Source: Bifidobacterium moukalabense DSM 27321 | Lineage (GTDB): Bacteria; Actinomycetota; Actinomycetes; Actinomycetales; Bifidobacteriaceae | Direction of reading: 5' to 3' | Assembly (NCBI RefSeq): GCF_000522505.1 | Contig: NZ_AZMV01000007.1 | Coordinates: forward strand, 887,748-951,747 | DNA length: 64,000 nucleotides | In this document: piece by piece, positions 30,759-40,519 of the stretch | How positions within the stretch are numbered: the stretch's first letter is position 1 | Layout of the letters: every line of letters begins with the position of its first letter | Translations under genes and position numbers: made by a program | The notes under the pieces: model-generated | The model's input: only the letters and a program-made list of their open reading frames with translations | What the model was told of the DNA's origin: nothing | Databases searched by the model: none

Positions 30759-30883
30759 AAGGGGCGTGAGTGAATCCGTCGGCGAAATATACGAACGGAC
30801 CGGGGCTCCCGTTACACTGCTAGGTGGCTTTTTGGCGACGGCATCGCACATGGCCGTAGGAAAAAGTGCGCGGACAAGGAAAT

Positions 30884-32401
30884 ATGGAAGTACAGAACAT
30901 CGTAAAGAGCAACGAACCACCAAGCAACGGAATAACGCATAACACGGCGGCGGCCAATCCCATCCCGGACGAACATATCCCCGGCAAACTCATCGGAGCC
31001 ATTGTGGCCGTAGGGTCGTTGGCGTTCATCGGCATCCTCACCGAAACGGTGATGACCGTGCTCTTCCCCCAACTCATGCGGGAATTCGGCATCGATACCG
31101 CCACCGTGCAATGGATCACCACCATCTACTTGCTGGTGGTGGCCTCCACCATGCCGTTGTCTTCCTATCTCAACCGCAAGTTCAGGCACCGTCAGCTGTT
31201 CGTAGCCGCGGTGGCGCTCGCGGTTCTGGGATCGCTGGTCATGATATTCGGCCATGCGTTTCCAGTGATCCTCGTCGCACGTGTGATTCAGGGCATCGGA
31301 TCCGGCGTGGCGACGCCTTTGATGATCAACATCATCCTCGAACAGGCTCCACGCACCAAAGTCGGGCGCCTGATGGGCGTAGGCTCGCTCGTCATCACCG
31401 TGGCCCCGGCCATCGGCCCCACCGTTGGCGGTGCCATCTCCAGCATTCTGCCGTGGCGCGCGATTTTCGTCATCGTCATTCCGGTCATTCTGCTGATTTC
31501 GTTGCCGGTCGGCCTTACATGCATCGAACAGCGACGTCCGACCGAGGAGGCGCACTTGAATCCACTGCAGTTCGTGGCGATCGTGCTGTCGCTGTGCGGT
31601 CTGGTGATGTTCCTCAATCAGACCGGCGTGGCCATCAGTGCCGCGGTCGCCGGCGGCAATGCGGTATCGTCCGCCATCGTCGCGGCGATCAGTCTGGTCG
31701 TCGGTCTGGGCTCGCTGGCGTTCTTCGGCTGGTCCTCGCATCGTTCGTTCTCGCCGCTCATCCGTCTCGGCTGGCTGCGTGACCCGATGGTGCTGCTGCA
31801 TCTGATCGCCTACATGATCCTGCCGATCGTCGGCATCGGATTCGGCTATGTCATCACTAATCTGGCGCAGCTTTCGCTTGGTACGAGCGCCTTCGTCGCC
31901 GGTGCGCTGGTGTTGCCGGGAGCATTGGTCGGCGCCTTCTTCGCTCCGGCCGGCGGCATGCTGTATGACCGATTCGGTGCGGTCCGTCCGATTCTCGGCG
32001 CCTTCTGCGCGGCCATCTGCGGTCCGATTCTGCTGTTGGCGTTCTCGATGCGGTTGACTCCGGTGACGCTGGCGGGCTTCTACTTCATTTTCGGACTCGG
32101 CTATTCGCTGGGACTATCGAACATCATGACCAACGCATTGAAGCACATCGATCCCGTGTTCATGCCGGACGGCAACGCCGTGTTCAATACCGGACTGCAA
32201 TTCGGAGGCGCAGCCGGAACCGCGCTGTTCTCCACGATTCTGTCCATGGCGCAGTCCGGTGCGGGAGAAGAGGGGAGCGAGACCTTCCGCCATGCCACGG
32301 CGGTGGGTGGCGGCTGGACCTTCGCCACGATGATCGCCATCGTCGCCGTCGCCATCTGCTGTCTGGCCGCAGCGTTCCGCATCGGTTCGAAGCGTCGATA
32401 A
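30884..32401 (+). CDS. DHA2-type MFS exporter (EmrB/QacA-like)
   Basis: 505-residue major facilitator with about 14 membrane segments. Motif A-like sequence SSYLNRKFRHRQ lies in the first loop and a motif C-like GPTVGGAI in TM5. DHA2 members export drugs or dyes, or organic ions, in exchange for protons. The ATG was preferred over GTG at 30866 since AAGGA lies just upstream. No drug-resistance regulator is adjacent, so the substrate is unknown. Confidence 0.85.
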   Translation: MEVQNIVKSNEPPSNGITHNTAAANPIPDEHIPGKLIGAIVAVGSLAFIGILTETVMTVLFPQLMREFGIDTATVQWITTIYLLVVASTMPLSSYLNRKFRHRQLFVAAVALAVLGSLVMIFGHAFPVILVARVIQGIGSGVATPLMINIILEQAPRTKVGRLMGVGSLVITVAPAIGPTVGGAISSILPWRAIFVIVIPVILLISLPVGLTCIEQRRPTEEAHLNPLQFVAIVLSLCGLVMFLNQTGVAISAAVAGGNAVSSAIVAAISLVVGLGSLAFFGWSSHRSFSPLIRLGWLRDPMVLLHLIAYMILPIVGIGFGYVITNLAQLSLGTSAFVAGALVLPGALVGAFFAPAGGMLYDRFGAVRPILGAFCAAICGPILLLAFSMRLTPVTLAGFYFIFGLGYSLGLSNIMTNALKHIDPVFMPDGNAVFNTGLQFGGAAGTALFSTILSMAQSGAGEEGSETFRHATAVGGGWTFATMIAIVAVAICCLAAAFRIGSKRR

Positions 32402-32502
32402 CAGGTTATAGAAAACGCCTGTAGCGTAATGCGAAAAGGGCGCTTCACGGGGGAATGCCGGCTTGCTAATCTGTCTCTACCGCCTAATTGAGAGGACAGA
32501 AC

Positions 32503-34158
32503 ATGAAACCTCAGCACCCGTACAACGGCATCGCCACAGGACCGCTCAAGCCGATTGTGGCGGTGCTTTCCATCGTTGCGTTGCTGACGGGGTGTTCCGT
32601 GGAAGCGAAGGATTCCAAAACCGAGATCGCCAGCACCGACAAGGTGGTCAGCGTCAATATCACCGAACCGTCCAACGGTTTGCTGCCCAGCGATACCAGC
32701 GATATGTCGGGATGGAAGATCGTCAGTCAGCTGTACGACGGACTGGTCACCTTCGACGCGTCAGGCAACGAGACGTTCGTCGAGGCCGAATCGATCACCC
32801 CGAACGATGACGCGTCCGAATACACCATCGTCATCAAGCCGAACCTGACCTTCTCCAATGGTGAGAAGATTACCGCCAAAACCTATGCGCGAAGCTGGTC
32901 GTTCGCGGCCAACGCGGCCAACGGGCAGGTGGGAGCCTCCATTTTCGAAGACATCCAGGGCTATGACGAGTTGCAGGACGAGAAAGGCTCCAAAACCGCT
33001 CAGCTGTCCGGTCTCGATGTGGTGGACGACACCACACTGAAGGTTACGCTCAAGGCGCCCAACTCGGCGTTCCTGTACAAGATCGGGGACATCGCCTTCC
33101 TGCCGATGCCGTCCGAAGTGATCAAGAACCCCAAGGAATACGGGCAGAAACCGATAGGCAACGGCCCATACAAGCTTAAGGCGTACAAAAGCGGCGAGGA
33201 GATCATCCTCGAACGTGATGACTCATACGCCGGCCCACGCAAGACCAGCAATGCGGGCATCGACTTCAAGGTGTACCAGAGTCTCGACGCGGCCTATTCG
33301 GATTTGCTGGCCGGCAATCTCGACGTACTCGACTCCATTCCGACTTCGGCGTTGAAAACCTATCGGAACGAGACGTCCATCACCGCGGTCAGCAAGCCGG
33401 GCCCGGCATTCTCCGCATTCACCATCGCCCAGAACCTCAAGCATTTCCAGGGGGAGGAAGGCAAGTACCGCCGGCAGGCCATCGCGCATGCCATCAACCG
33501 CGAAGATATCGCCAAGGCGATCTTCGGAGGCACCGTGACCCCGGCCACGGACTTCCTTGCGCCGGTGATCAAGGGGTACGACACCGATCTCGACACCGAT
33601 GGCGTGCTTTCGTATGATAAGGCGAAAGCCAAGGAGCTGTGGGCCAAGGCGGACGCCATCTCGCCATGGGACGGTACCTTCCGCATCGCCTACAGCGCCG
33701 ACGGTACCGACAGGGAATGGGTGGAGGCCGCGGCCAACTCCATCCGCAACACGCTCGGCATCAACGCCGAAAGCTACCCGTTCGCCACATCCAAGGAATT
33801 GAGGAGCGCGATTCAGGAGCGCACCGTCAACGCGGCGTTCAAGTCGGGCATGCAGTCCGACTACCCGCATCCGGAAGGCTATCTGGTGCAGGCGTATGAT
33901 TCGTCGGCGGCAGACGGCAAGGGTCTGAACAATGGCGATTACAAAAGCGATCGGTTCGATGCCCTAATCGACCAGGCCGCGGCCGAAACCGATCTGGACA
34001 AGGCGGTGAGCCTGTATCGGCAGAGCGAACGCGTGCTGCTGGACGACCTGCCGGTGATTCCGCTGTGGTATACCAACGTCACCGCGGCGGCGGTCAAGGG
34101 CGTACAGGTGGATTACAACTATATGGGCGTTCCGGAGTACAACACCATCGTCAAGTAA
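32503..34158 (+). CDS. family-5 oligopeptide-binding lipoprotein
   Basis: 551-residue extracytoplasmic binding protein (SBP_bac_5) with a lipoprotein signal ending LLTGC (lipid Cys near residue 31). The mature domain has the family start VVSVNITEPSNGLLP and a later FSNGEKITAKTYARSW motif. It should capture oligopeptides for an Opp/Dpp importer. No permease or ATPase genes adjoin it, so it is an orphan component. GAGAGGA lies upstream of the ATG. Confidence 0.87.
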   Translation: MKPQHPYNGIATGPLKPIVAVLSIVALLTGCSVEAKDSKTEIASTDKVVSVNITEPSNGLLPSDTSDMSGWKIVSQLYDGLVTFDASGNETFVEAESITPNDDASEYTIVIKPNLTFSNGEKITAKTYARSWSFAANAANGQVGASIFEDIQGYDELQDEKGSKTAQLSGLDVVDDTTLKVTLKAPNSAFLYKIGDIAFLPMPSEVIKNPKEYGQKPIGNGPYKLKAYKSGEEIILERDDSYAGPRKTSNAGIDFKVYQSLDAAYSDLLAGNLDVLDSIPTSALKTYRNETSITAVSKPGPAFSAFTIAQNLKHFQGEEGKYRRQAIAHAINREDIAKAIFGGTVTPATDFLAPVIKGYDTDLDTDGVLSYDKAKAKELWAKADAISPWDGTFRIAYSADGTDREWVEAAANSIRNTLGINAESYPFATSKELRSAIQERTVNAAFKSGMQSDYPHPEGYLVQAYDSSAADGKGLNNGDYKSDRFDALIDQAAAETDLDKAVSLYRQSERVLLDDLPVIPLWYTNVTAAAVKGVQVDYNYMGVPEYNTIVK

Positions 34159-34212
34159 CGCTTTGCCGCACGGTGGCGAAGACTCCACTGTAGGCGCAAA
34201 TCACACACCCGT

Positions 34213-34244
34213 CGCTTCGAAGCGGTAGGCTGAAGAACTATAGA
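34213..34244 (+). promoter_or_regulatory. clpP1 promoter with palindrome over the -35
   Basis: TTCGAA (34216-34221), 17 bases, then TATAGA (34239-34244) fits a -35/-10 pair. The -35 is centred in the perfect palindrome CGCTTCGAAGCG (34213-34224). CGGTAG (34223-34228) and TGAAGAACTA (34231-34240) recur before clpC. Confidence 0.45.
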
Positions 34245-34266
34245 AAACACTGAAAAAGGAGACAAG

Positions 34267-34887
34267 GTGAGCAACCTAAGTGCACCCCTGCCCGTTATGG
34301 CCGGCGACGACATGCCGGCGGGACCCACCGATCCGATTTTCAACCGTCTGCTGAAGGATCGCATCATCTGGATGGGAGAGGAAGTCAAGGACGAAATGGC
34401 CAACCGCATCTGCGCGCAGATGCTGATGCTGGCCGCTGAGGATCCGAAGAAGGACATCTGGCTGTATATCAACTCCCCGGGCGGCTCCATCACCGCCGGC
34501 ATGGCCATTTACGATACCATGCAGCTCATCGAGCCCGACGTGGCGACCGTGGGCCTGGGCATGTGCGCATCCATGGGGCAGTTCCTGCTGAGCTCCGGCA
34601 CCAAGGGCAAGCGGTTCCTGACCTCCCATGCCCGTGTGCTGATGCACCAGCCGTCCGGCGGCATCGGTGGCACCGCCACCGATGTGCGCATCAACGCCGA
34701 GCTCATCATGGATATGAAAAAGACCATGAGCGAGCTGACCGCCGAGCAGACCGGCCATACCGTCGAGGAAATCTACCGCGACAACGAATACGACCACTGG
34801 TTCACCGCGCAGGAGGCGCTGGAATACGGCTTCGTCGATAAGCTCGTCTCCACGCACGACACGATGAACGCAACCAAGGGAGAGTGA
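34267..34887 (+). CDS. clpP1: ATP-dependent Clp protease proteolytic subunit 1
   Basis: 206-residue serine peptidase forming the ClpP1P2 barrel with the next gene. Triad: S102 (GMCASMGQ), H127 (VLMHQP) and D176 (NEYDHW); the spacing matches E. coli S97/H122/D171. The start is GTG with AAAAAGGAG upstream. The stop is followed within three bases by the clpP2 start, so the two are translated together. In actinobacteria ClpP1 and ClpP2 assemble as two different rings, and ClpC and ClpX feed them. Confidence 0.96.
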   Translation: MSNLSAPLPVMAGDDMPAGPTDPIFNRLLKDRIIWMGEEVKDEMANRICAQMLMLAAEDPKKDIWLYINSPGGSITAGMAIYDTMQLIEPDVATVGLGMCASMGQFLLSSGTKGKRFLTSHARVLMHQPSGGIGGTATDVRINAELIMDMKKTMSELTAEQTGHTVEEIYRDNEYDHWFTAQEALEYGFVDKLVSTHDTMNATKGE

Positions 34888-34889
34888 CC

Positions 34890-35591
34890 ATGGCAAGCGA
34901 AGAAGCACAGTTCGTAGCCCGCGCCGAACGTCTCGCCGGCCCGACCGGTGTGGTCGGATTCCAGGCGCATGCCGCGCGCGAGGCCGCATTCGCCCCGCAG
35001 AACCGCTACGTGCTACCACAGTTCGAAGAGAAGACCCCATACGGCTTCAAAAGGCAGGACCCGTACACCCGACTGTTCGAGGACCGCATCATCTTCATGG
35101 GTGTGCAGGTGGATGACACCTCCGCCGACGACATCATGGCCCAGCTGCTGGTGTTGGAGAGCCAGGATCCGAACCGTGACGTGATGATGTATATCAACTC
35201 CCCGGGCGGTTCGATGACGGCCATGACCGCCATCTACGACACCATGCAGTACATCAAGCCGGACGTGCAGACCGTGTGCCTTGGCCAGGCGGCCTCAGCC
35301 GCGGCCATCCTGCTGGCCGCCGGCACCAAGGGCAAGCGCCTGATGCTGCCGAACGCCCGCGTGCTCATCCACCAGCCGGCCATCGACCAGGGCTTCGGCA
35401 AGGCCACGGAAATCGAGATCCAGGCCAAGGAGATGCTGCGCATGCGCGAGTGGCTCGAGATCACGCTGGCCAAGCATACCGGCCAGGACGTGGAGAAGAT
35501 CCGCAGGGACATCGAGGTCGACACCTTCCTGACCGCGGCTGAAGCCAAGGAATACGGCATCGTGGACGAAGTGCTCGAGCATCGCTCCTGA
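34890..35591 (+). CDS. clpP2: ATP-dependent Clp protease proteolytic subunit 2
   Basis: 233-residue ClpP with S136 (GQAASAAA), H161 (LIHQP) and probably D211 (EVDTFL). It has a longer N-terminus than ClpP1. An ATG is preceded by GGGAGAG. It is the second subunit of the heteromeric barrel; clpX follows after a weak terminator-like hairpin. Confidence 0.95.
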   Translation: MASEEAQFVARAERLAGPTGVVGFQAHAAREAAFAPQNRYVLPQFEEKTPYGFKRQDPYTRLFEDRIIFMGVQVDDTSADDIMAQLLVLESQDPNRDVMMYINSPGGSMTAMTAIYDTMQYIKPDVQTVCLGQAASAAAILLAAGTKGKRLMLPNARVLIHQPAIDQGFGKATEIEIQAKEMLRMREWLEITLAKHTGQDVEKIRRDIEVDTFLTAAEAKEYGIVDEVLEHRS

Positions 35592-35630
35592 CGGCCCGCA
35601 CCGGACTGAACATATCTTCACAAATCAATG

Positions 35631-35660
35631 CCCCTGCTCTCTATCGGCAGGGGTATTGTG
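35631..35660 (+). terminator. weak hairpin between clpP2 and clpX
   Basis: A 7-bp stem (CCCCTGC with GCAGGGG) followed by TATTGTGTTTT. It may attenuate clpP1P2 transcription before clpX. Confidence 0.5.
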
Positions 35661-35695
35661 TTTTCTCAACACAAGGATTTCGAAAAGGGGCGCGA

Positions 35696-37012
<1,317 letters not shown>

Positions 37013-37099
37013 ATCTTATGATTCCTAGCGACACGCCGAAATTTTGACTCAAGGGTGTTTGGGTGTATCTTATTCGAGTTGCCAAAAACAAGCAACGTT

Positions 37100-37176
37100 G
37101 CGCGAGTAGCCCAGCGGATTAGAGCAGCTGACTACGGATCAGCAGGTCGCAGGTTCGAATCCTGTCTCGCGCACCA
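37100..37176 (+). tRNA. tRNA-Arg (anticodon ACG)
   Basis: A cloverleaf with GCGCGAG acceptor pairing CTCGCGC, an anticodon stem GCTGA/TCAGC and anticodon ACG at 37134-37136. It has TTCGAAT in the T loop. A CCA follows the acceptor (37174-37176). It reads CGN Arg codons after A-to-I editing. Confidence 0.96.
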
Positions 37177-37218
37177 AGCCGCCGGTCATCAGGCGGTATG
37201 GATAAATGAGATGATGTT

Positions 37219-37292
37219 GCGCGAGTAGCCCAGCGGATTAGAGCAGCTGACTACGGATCAGCAGGTCGCAGGTTCGAATCCTGTCTCGCGCA
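37219..37292 (+). tRNA. second tRNA-Arg (anticodon ACG)
   Basis: Its body is identical to the preceding tRNA; the anticodon is at 37253-37255. Here the sequence after the discriminator base is CAAAGG, so the CCA end is not encoded and must be added enzymatically. Confidence 0.93.
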
Positions 37293-37299
37293 CAAAGGA

Positions 37300-37336
37300 C
37301 CTCCTTCGCGAATGCGTTGGAGGCTTTCTTTTTTCT
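37300..37336 (+). terminator. terminator after tRNA-Arg pair
   Basis: CCTCC (37300-37304) pairs with GGAGG (37319-37323), and further pairs with two T-T mismatches extend inwards. A T-rich tract CTTTCTTTTTTC follows. Confidence 0.65.
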
Positions 37337-37437
37337 GAAAGACATGCTTGCAGTCAACGCCAAGGGTGTTCGGTACACTGGTATACGGCGTTTTTACGTG
37401 CAATACGGCCGTATCGAGGCCGTAGACAAGGAGCATG

Positions 37438-38811
37438 ATGACCACAAAAAAGCAAGGACTCTGGGCAACCATACGGCGCATCGCCGCCTCCGACCGCATA
37501 TCCGGCCTTATCATGCTCGGCTTCGCCCTTGCCGGTCTGCTGCTCGCCAACCTGCCGTTCACCGCACACGCTTTCGAACGGCTTGAGGAGTTCCGCATCG
37601 CAATCCCCCATACCAACATTGATATGGGACTGGGCCATTGGGTGCAGGACGGCCTGCTGACCGTGTTCTTCCTGACCGTGGGCCTTGAACTCAAACAGGA
37701 ACTCACCACGGGTTCGCTGTCCAATCCGAAGGCCGCGGCCGTACCAATGCTGTGCGCGGTGGGAGGCATGCTTGTTCCGCCGGCACTGTTCATCGCGGTC
37801 ATTTCATTGTTCGCGCATTTCGGGCCTGGCGGGGCGGGGGAGCTGGTCATCGCTTCCGGCACCAGTTTTTCCTTCAGTGAGATGTCGCAGGGATGGGCGG
37901 TGCCCACCGCCACCGACATCGCCTTCTCATTGGCGGTGCTCGCCCTGTTCGCCAGGGCGTTGCCGGGTTCCATCCGCGCGTTCCTGATGACCCTCGCCAC
38001 GGTGGACGATCTGTTGGCCATCATTCTGATCGCCGTGTTCTTCTCTTCGGTGAATGCCTGGTACTGGTTCATTGGCATCGCCGCGTGCGCGGTCGTCTGG
38101 TTCTTCCTGGTGCGTATGCAGAAGGTGCCGTGGCTTGCCGTGGTCATCGTGGGCGTTCTTGCATGGGTCATGATGTTCGAAGCGGGCATTCATCCCACGC
38201 TTGCCGGCGTGTTGGTGGGACTGCTCACTCCGGCCCGTGAGCGATTCGGCGAGAAGAGTCCGCGTGCGGAACGCTATGCGGAGAAGCTGCAGCCGTTTTC
38301 CGCGCTGTTGGCCCTGCCGATCTTCGCTCTGTTCGCCACCGGCGTGCATTTCGAATCGCTGACCTGGGCGCTGTTCGTTTCACCGGTCGTGATCGCCGTG
38401 ATAGTGGCGCTTGTGATCGGCAAACCCTTGGGCATTATGATCACCGCATGGCTGTCCACGCATCTGGCCGGCCTCAAGATGGCCAAGGGGCTTCGAGTAC
38501 GTGACATGTTTCCGGCCGCCTGCGCCTGCGGTATCGGATTCACCGTGTCGTTCCTCATCGCCTCGTTGGCCTATGAGGATGCGGAACTGTCGGCGGAAAG
38601 CCGTTTCGGCGTACTGATAGCCTCATTGATAGCGGCGGTGATTTCCGGCATTCTGCTGAGCCGTCAGTCCAAGCGGTTCGAGATCGCACAGCGGCAATCC
38701 TCCGAGGCGTCCGATCAGCATGACGATGCCGATGAGGAGGTCGAAACCGTGCTCGAAGACGGCACCATCGCCGTCAGCCAGATGATCGGCACGAAGACCA
38801 GGACGAAATAA
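37438..38811 (+). CDS. nhaA: Na+/H+ antiporter NhaA
   Basis: NhaA-type antiporter of 457 residues with about 12 membrane segments, exchanging protons for internal sodium. Seen are LTVFFLTVGLELKQEL, WAVPTATDIAFSLAVL (the Asp-containing segment of the ion site) and FLMTLATVDDLLAI (the D-D pair). A C-terminal polar tail of about 60 residues is acidic and not needed for transport. Two in-frame ATGs are three bases apart; the second has better spacing from AAGGAG. It follows the tRNA-Arg pair. Confidence 0.94.
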   Translation: MTTKKQGLWATIRRIAASDRISGLIMLGFALAGLLLANLPFTAHAFERLEEFRIAIPHTNIDMGLGHWVQDGLLTVFFLTVGLELKQELTTGSLSNPKAAAVPMLCAVGGMLVPPALFIAVISLFAHFGPGGAGELVIASGTSFSFSEMSQGWAVPTATDIAFSLAVLALFARALPGSIRAFLMTLATVDDLLAIILIAVFFSSVNAWYWFIGIAACAVVWFFLVRMQKVPWLAVVIVGVLAWVMMFEAGIHPTLAGVLVGLLTPARERFGEKSPRAERYAEKLQPFSALLALPIFALFATGVHFESLTWALFVSPVVIAVIVALVIGKPLGIMITAWLSTHLAGLKMAKGLRVRDMFPAACACGIGFTVSFLIASLAYEDAELSAESRFGVLIASLIAAVISGILLSRQSKRFEIAQRQSSEASDQHDDADEEVETVLEDGTIAVSQMIGTKTRTK

Positions 38812-38815
38812 CGGC

Positions 38816-38837
38816 AGGCGCCCGTCGGTGGGCGCCT
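38816..38837. terminator. bidirectional hairpin, nhaA/methyltransferase
   Basis: Stem AGGCGCCC (38816-38823) with GGGCGCCT (38830-38837), 6-base loop. It separates convergent genes. Confidence 0.6.
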
Positions 38838-38849
38838 CCTACACGGATG

Positions 38850-39521
38850 TCATCGCTTGACGGCGATAAGGAGACCGGTGCCGGTTGGGGTGAGCGTGGT
38901 GATGAAACGCTCATCGGACTCCACGGTCTCCAGCAGTGCGCGCATGGCCACGGATTTGGCGTCACGATTGGCCGGGTTCAGCACGCCTCCCGCGGATTCC
39001 GCCGATTCGAAGGCCAGCATGTCGGTGAATGCGATGATGCCATGGGATTTGAGCAGGCGAGGCGCCTGTTCAAAGGAAGCCTCGTAATTGCCCGGATCGC
39101 CGGCGACAACAATCAGATCATAGGTCTCGGCATTCAGTCGCGGCAGGAACACTCCCGCCGGAGCGTTCACCGCACGAAGCGTGGTCTGAATCTCATCGGA
39201 TAGATGATTGAACAGGGCGCGAATCAGCGCAATGCCCTGGGAGGAGGAGTCGACGGCGGTCAGTTGTCCGCCGTTTTCCAGGCCATTGACCAGCTGCAGC
39301 GTCTCCACTACGGAACCGGTGCCGACGGCGATGACCGATGATGCGCCGATCATATGCACCAGTACGCGCAACAGTTCGGCCTGCGCGGCGGAGCCTTGCC
39401 CGATACCGGACTCCTCGGCATGTGTGCGTACCGCGTTCAGTTCGATGGACTGACGTGAGAACGCATGATCCTCAACAAACTCCCAGGCCTTGGCGAGATT
39501 GGTATACGACGTTCTATCCAT
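38850..39521 (-). CDS. O-methyltransferase family 3 (SAM-dependent)
   Basis: 223-residue Rossmann methyltransferase related to the catechol/caffeoyl-CoA O-methyltransferase family. A SAM loop is seen in VIAVGTGSVVETL, and a YDLIVVAGDPG segment lies where the acidic metal residues sit. It begins six bases after the sdhB stop, so it is probably in the sdhA-sdhB transcript. The substrate is unknown. Metal-binding Asp/Asn residues look partly altered from classic COMT-like proteins, so activity is uncertain. Confidence 0.8.
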   Translation of the reverse strand: MDRTSYTNLAKAWEFVEDHAFSRQSIELNAVRTHAEESGIGQGSAAQAELLRVLVHMIGASSVIAVGTGSVVETLQLVNGLENGGQLTAVDSSSQGIALIRALFNHLSDEIQTTLRAVNAPAGVFLPRLNAETYDLIVVAGDPGNYEASFEQAPRLLKSHGIIAFTDMLAFESAESAGGVLNPANRDAKSVAMRALLETVESDERFITTLTPTGTGLLIAVKR

Positions 39522-39527
39522 GACTTT

Positions 39528-40460
39528 TCAGCGTTCCTTGATTTGGGCGATCAACTGCCAGATTTCCTCACCGACGTCAATACCGCGGGGGCATTCGCGA
39601 CTGCAGGCGCGCACCGACTGGCATGCGGCGATGCCGTCGGCCGAATCGATGGCATCCATGCGTGCGGCTGCCTGCACATCACGCGAATCGTTAATGAAGC
39701 GGGAGGCGGTGATGAGTGCAGCCGGGCCGATGAAGGCCTCGCCGCCGGCATATACCGGACAGCTGCCCTCGCAGGTGCCGCACGCGATGCAGTTGCTCAG
39801 TTGTTCGTATTTGGCGAGTTGCTCGGGGCGTTGCAGATATTCGAATACGTCGATTTTGCCTTCGTCGGTGGTGGCCAGCTCGTCGTTTGCCTGCAGATAG
39901 GGCTTGAGCCTTCTGATCTGATCGAGCATCTGATCGATGTCGGCGATCAGATCACGCTGCACCGGAAAACCCGGCAACGGCGCCAGCTCGATGATGCCTA
40001 GGTTGCCGGAATCATCGCCGTCATCGGTCTCGATTACGGCGGTGTCTCCCGTATGTCGAAAGCCCTCGTCGTCGACCATGGAGACGCTCGGCTGTTTGGC
40101 CCAGTCCTTGACGGTCGCCGTGCATAGCAGAGTGGGGGTGCCGTTGATGGACACGGCATCGGATCCGCACATGCCATGGCCGCATGAATAGCGGAAGGCG
40201 AGTGTCGGATCGATGGTGCGCTTGATGCTCAGCAGACAATCAAGCACCGTATCTTCCGGACGCGCGCTCAACGTATAATCCTGCACCCACTGCTTGCCGC
40301 GAGGACGACGACGCGCCGAAGCACCCGAGCCGCCGAAGGGTGAGCTTTTCTTCGCGAACGGGCTGCCGCCACGACTGCGGTCACGGTCGCGTTCCGGGCG
40401 TGGAGCGAATCGATTCACCCGCAACGTCACCGTGTTCACGACGTTTCCCATATCGCTCAT
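39528..40460 (-). CDS. sdhB: succinate dehydrogenase/fumarate reductase iron-sulfur subunit
   Basis: 310-residue iron-sulfur protein. The [2Fe-2S] site is in SCGHGMCGSD with LLC; an Asp replaces the third Cys, as in other actinobacterial SdhB. The [4Fe-4S] and [3Fe-4S] Cys are in CIACGTCEGSCP and CQSVRACSRECPRG. The ATG used follows AAAGGCGGGT; 20 further upstream codons are not supported. The N-terminal ~50 residues are basic and Ser/Gly-rich, and variable. It is downstream of sdhA with a 59-base gap. A membrane anchor subunit gene is absent here. Confidence 0.92.
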   Translation of the reverse strand: MSDMGNVVNTVTLRVNRFAPRPERDRDRSRGGSPFAKKSSPFGGSGASARRRPRGKQWVQDYTLSARPEDTVLDCLLSIKRTIDPTLAFRYSCGHGMCGSDAVSINGTPTLLCTATVKDWAKQPSVSMVDDEGFRHTGDTAVIETDDGDDSGNLGIIELAPLPGFPVQRDLIADIDQMLDQIRRLKPYLQANDELATTDEGKIDVFEYLQRPEQLAKYEQLSNCIACGTCEGSCPVYAGGEAFIGPAALITASRFINDSRDVQAAARMDAIDSADGIAACQSVRACSRECPRGIDVGEEIWQLIAQIKER

Positions 40461-40519
40461 ATACCCGCCTTTCCAATGAAAACCGTCAACCAGTTTGCCA
40501 TATGCTGTGCCCAGAAACA

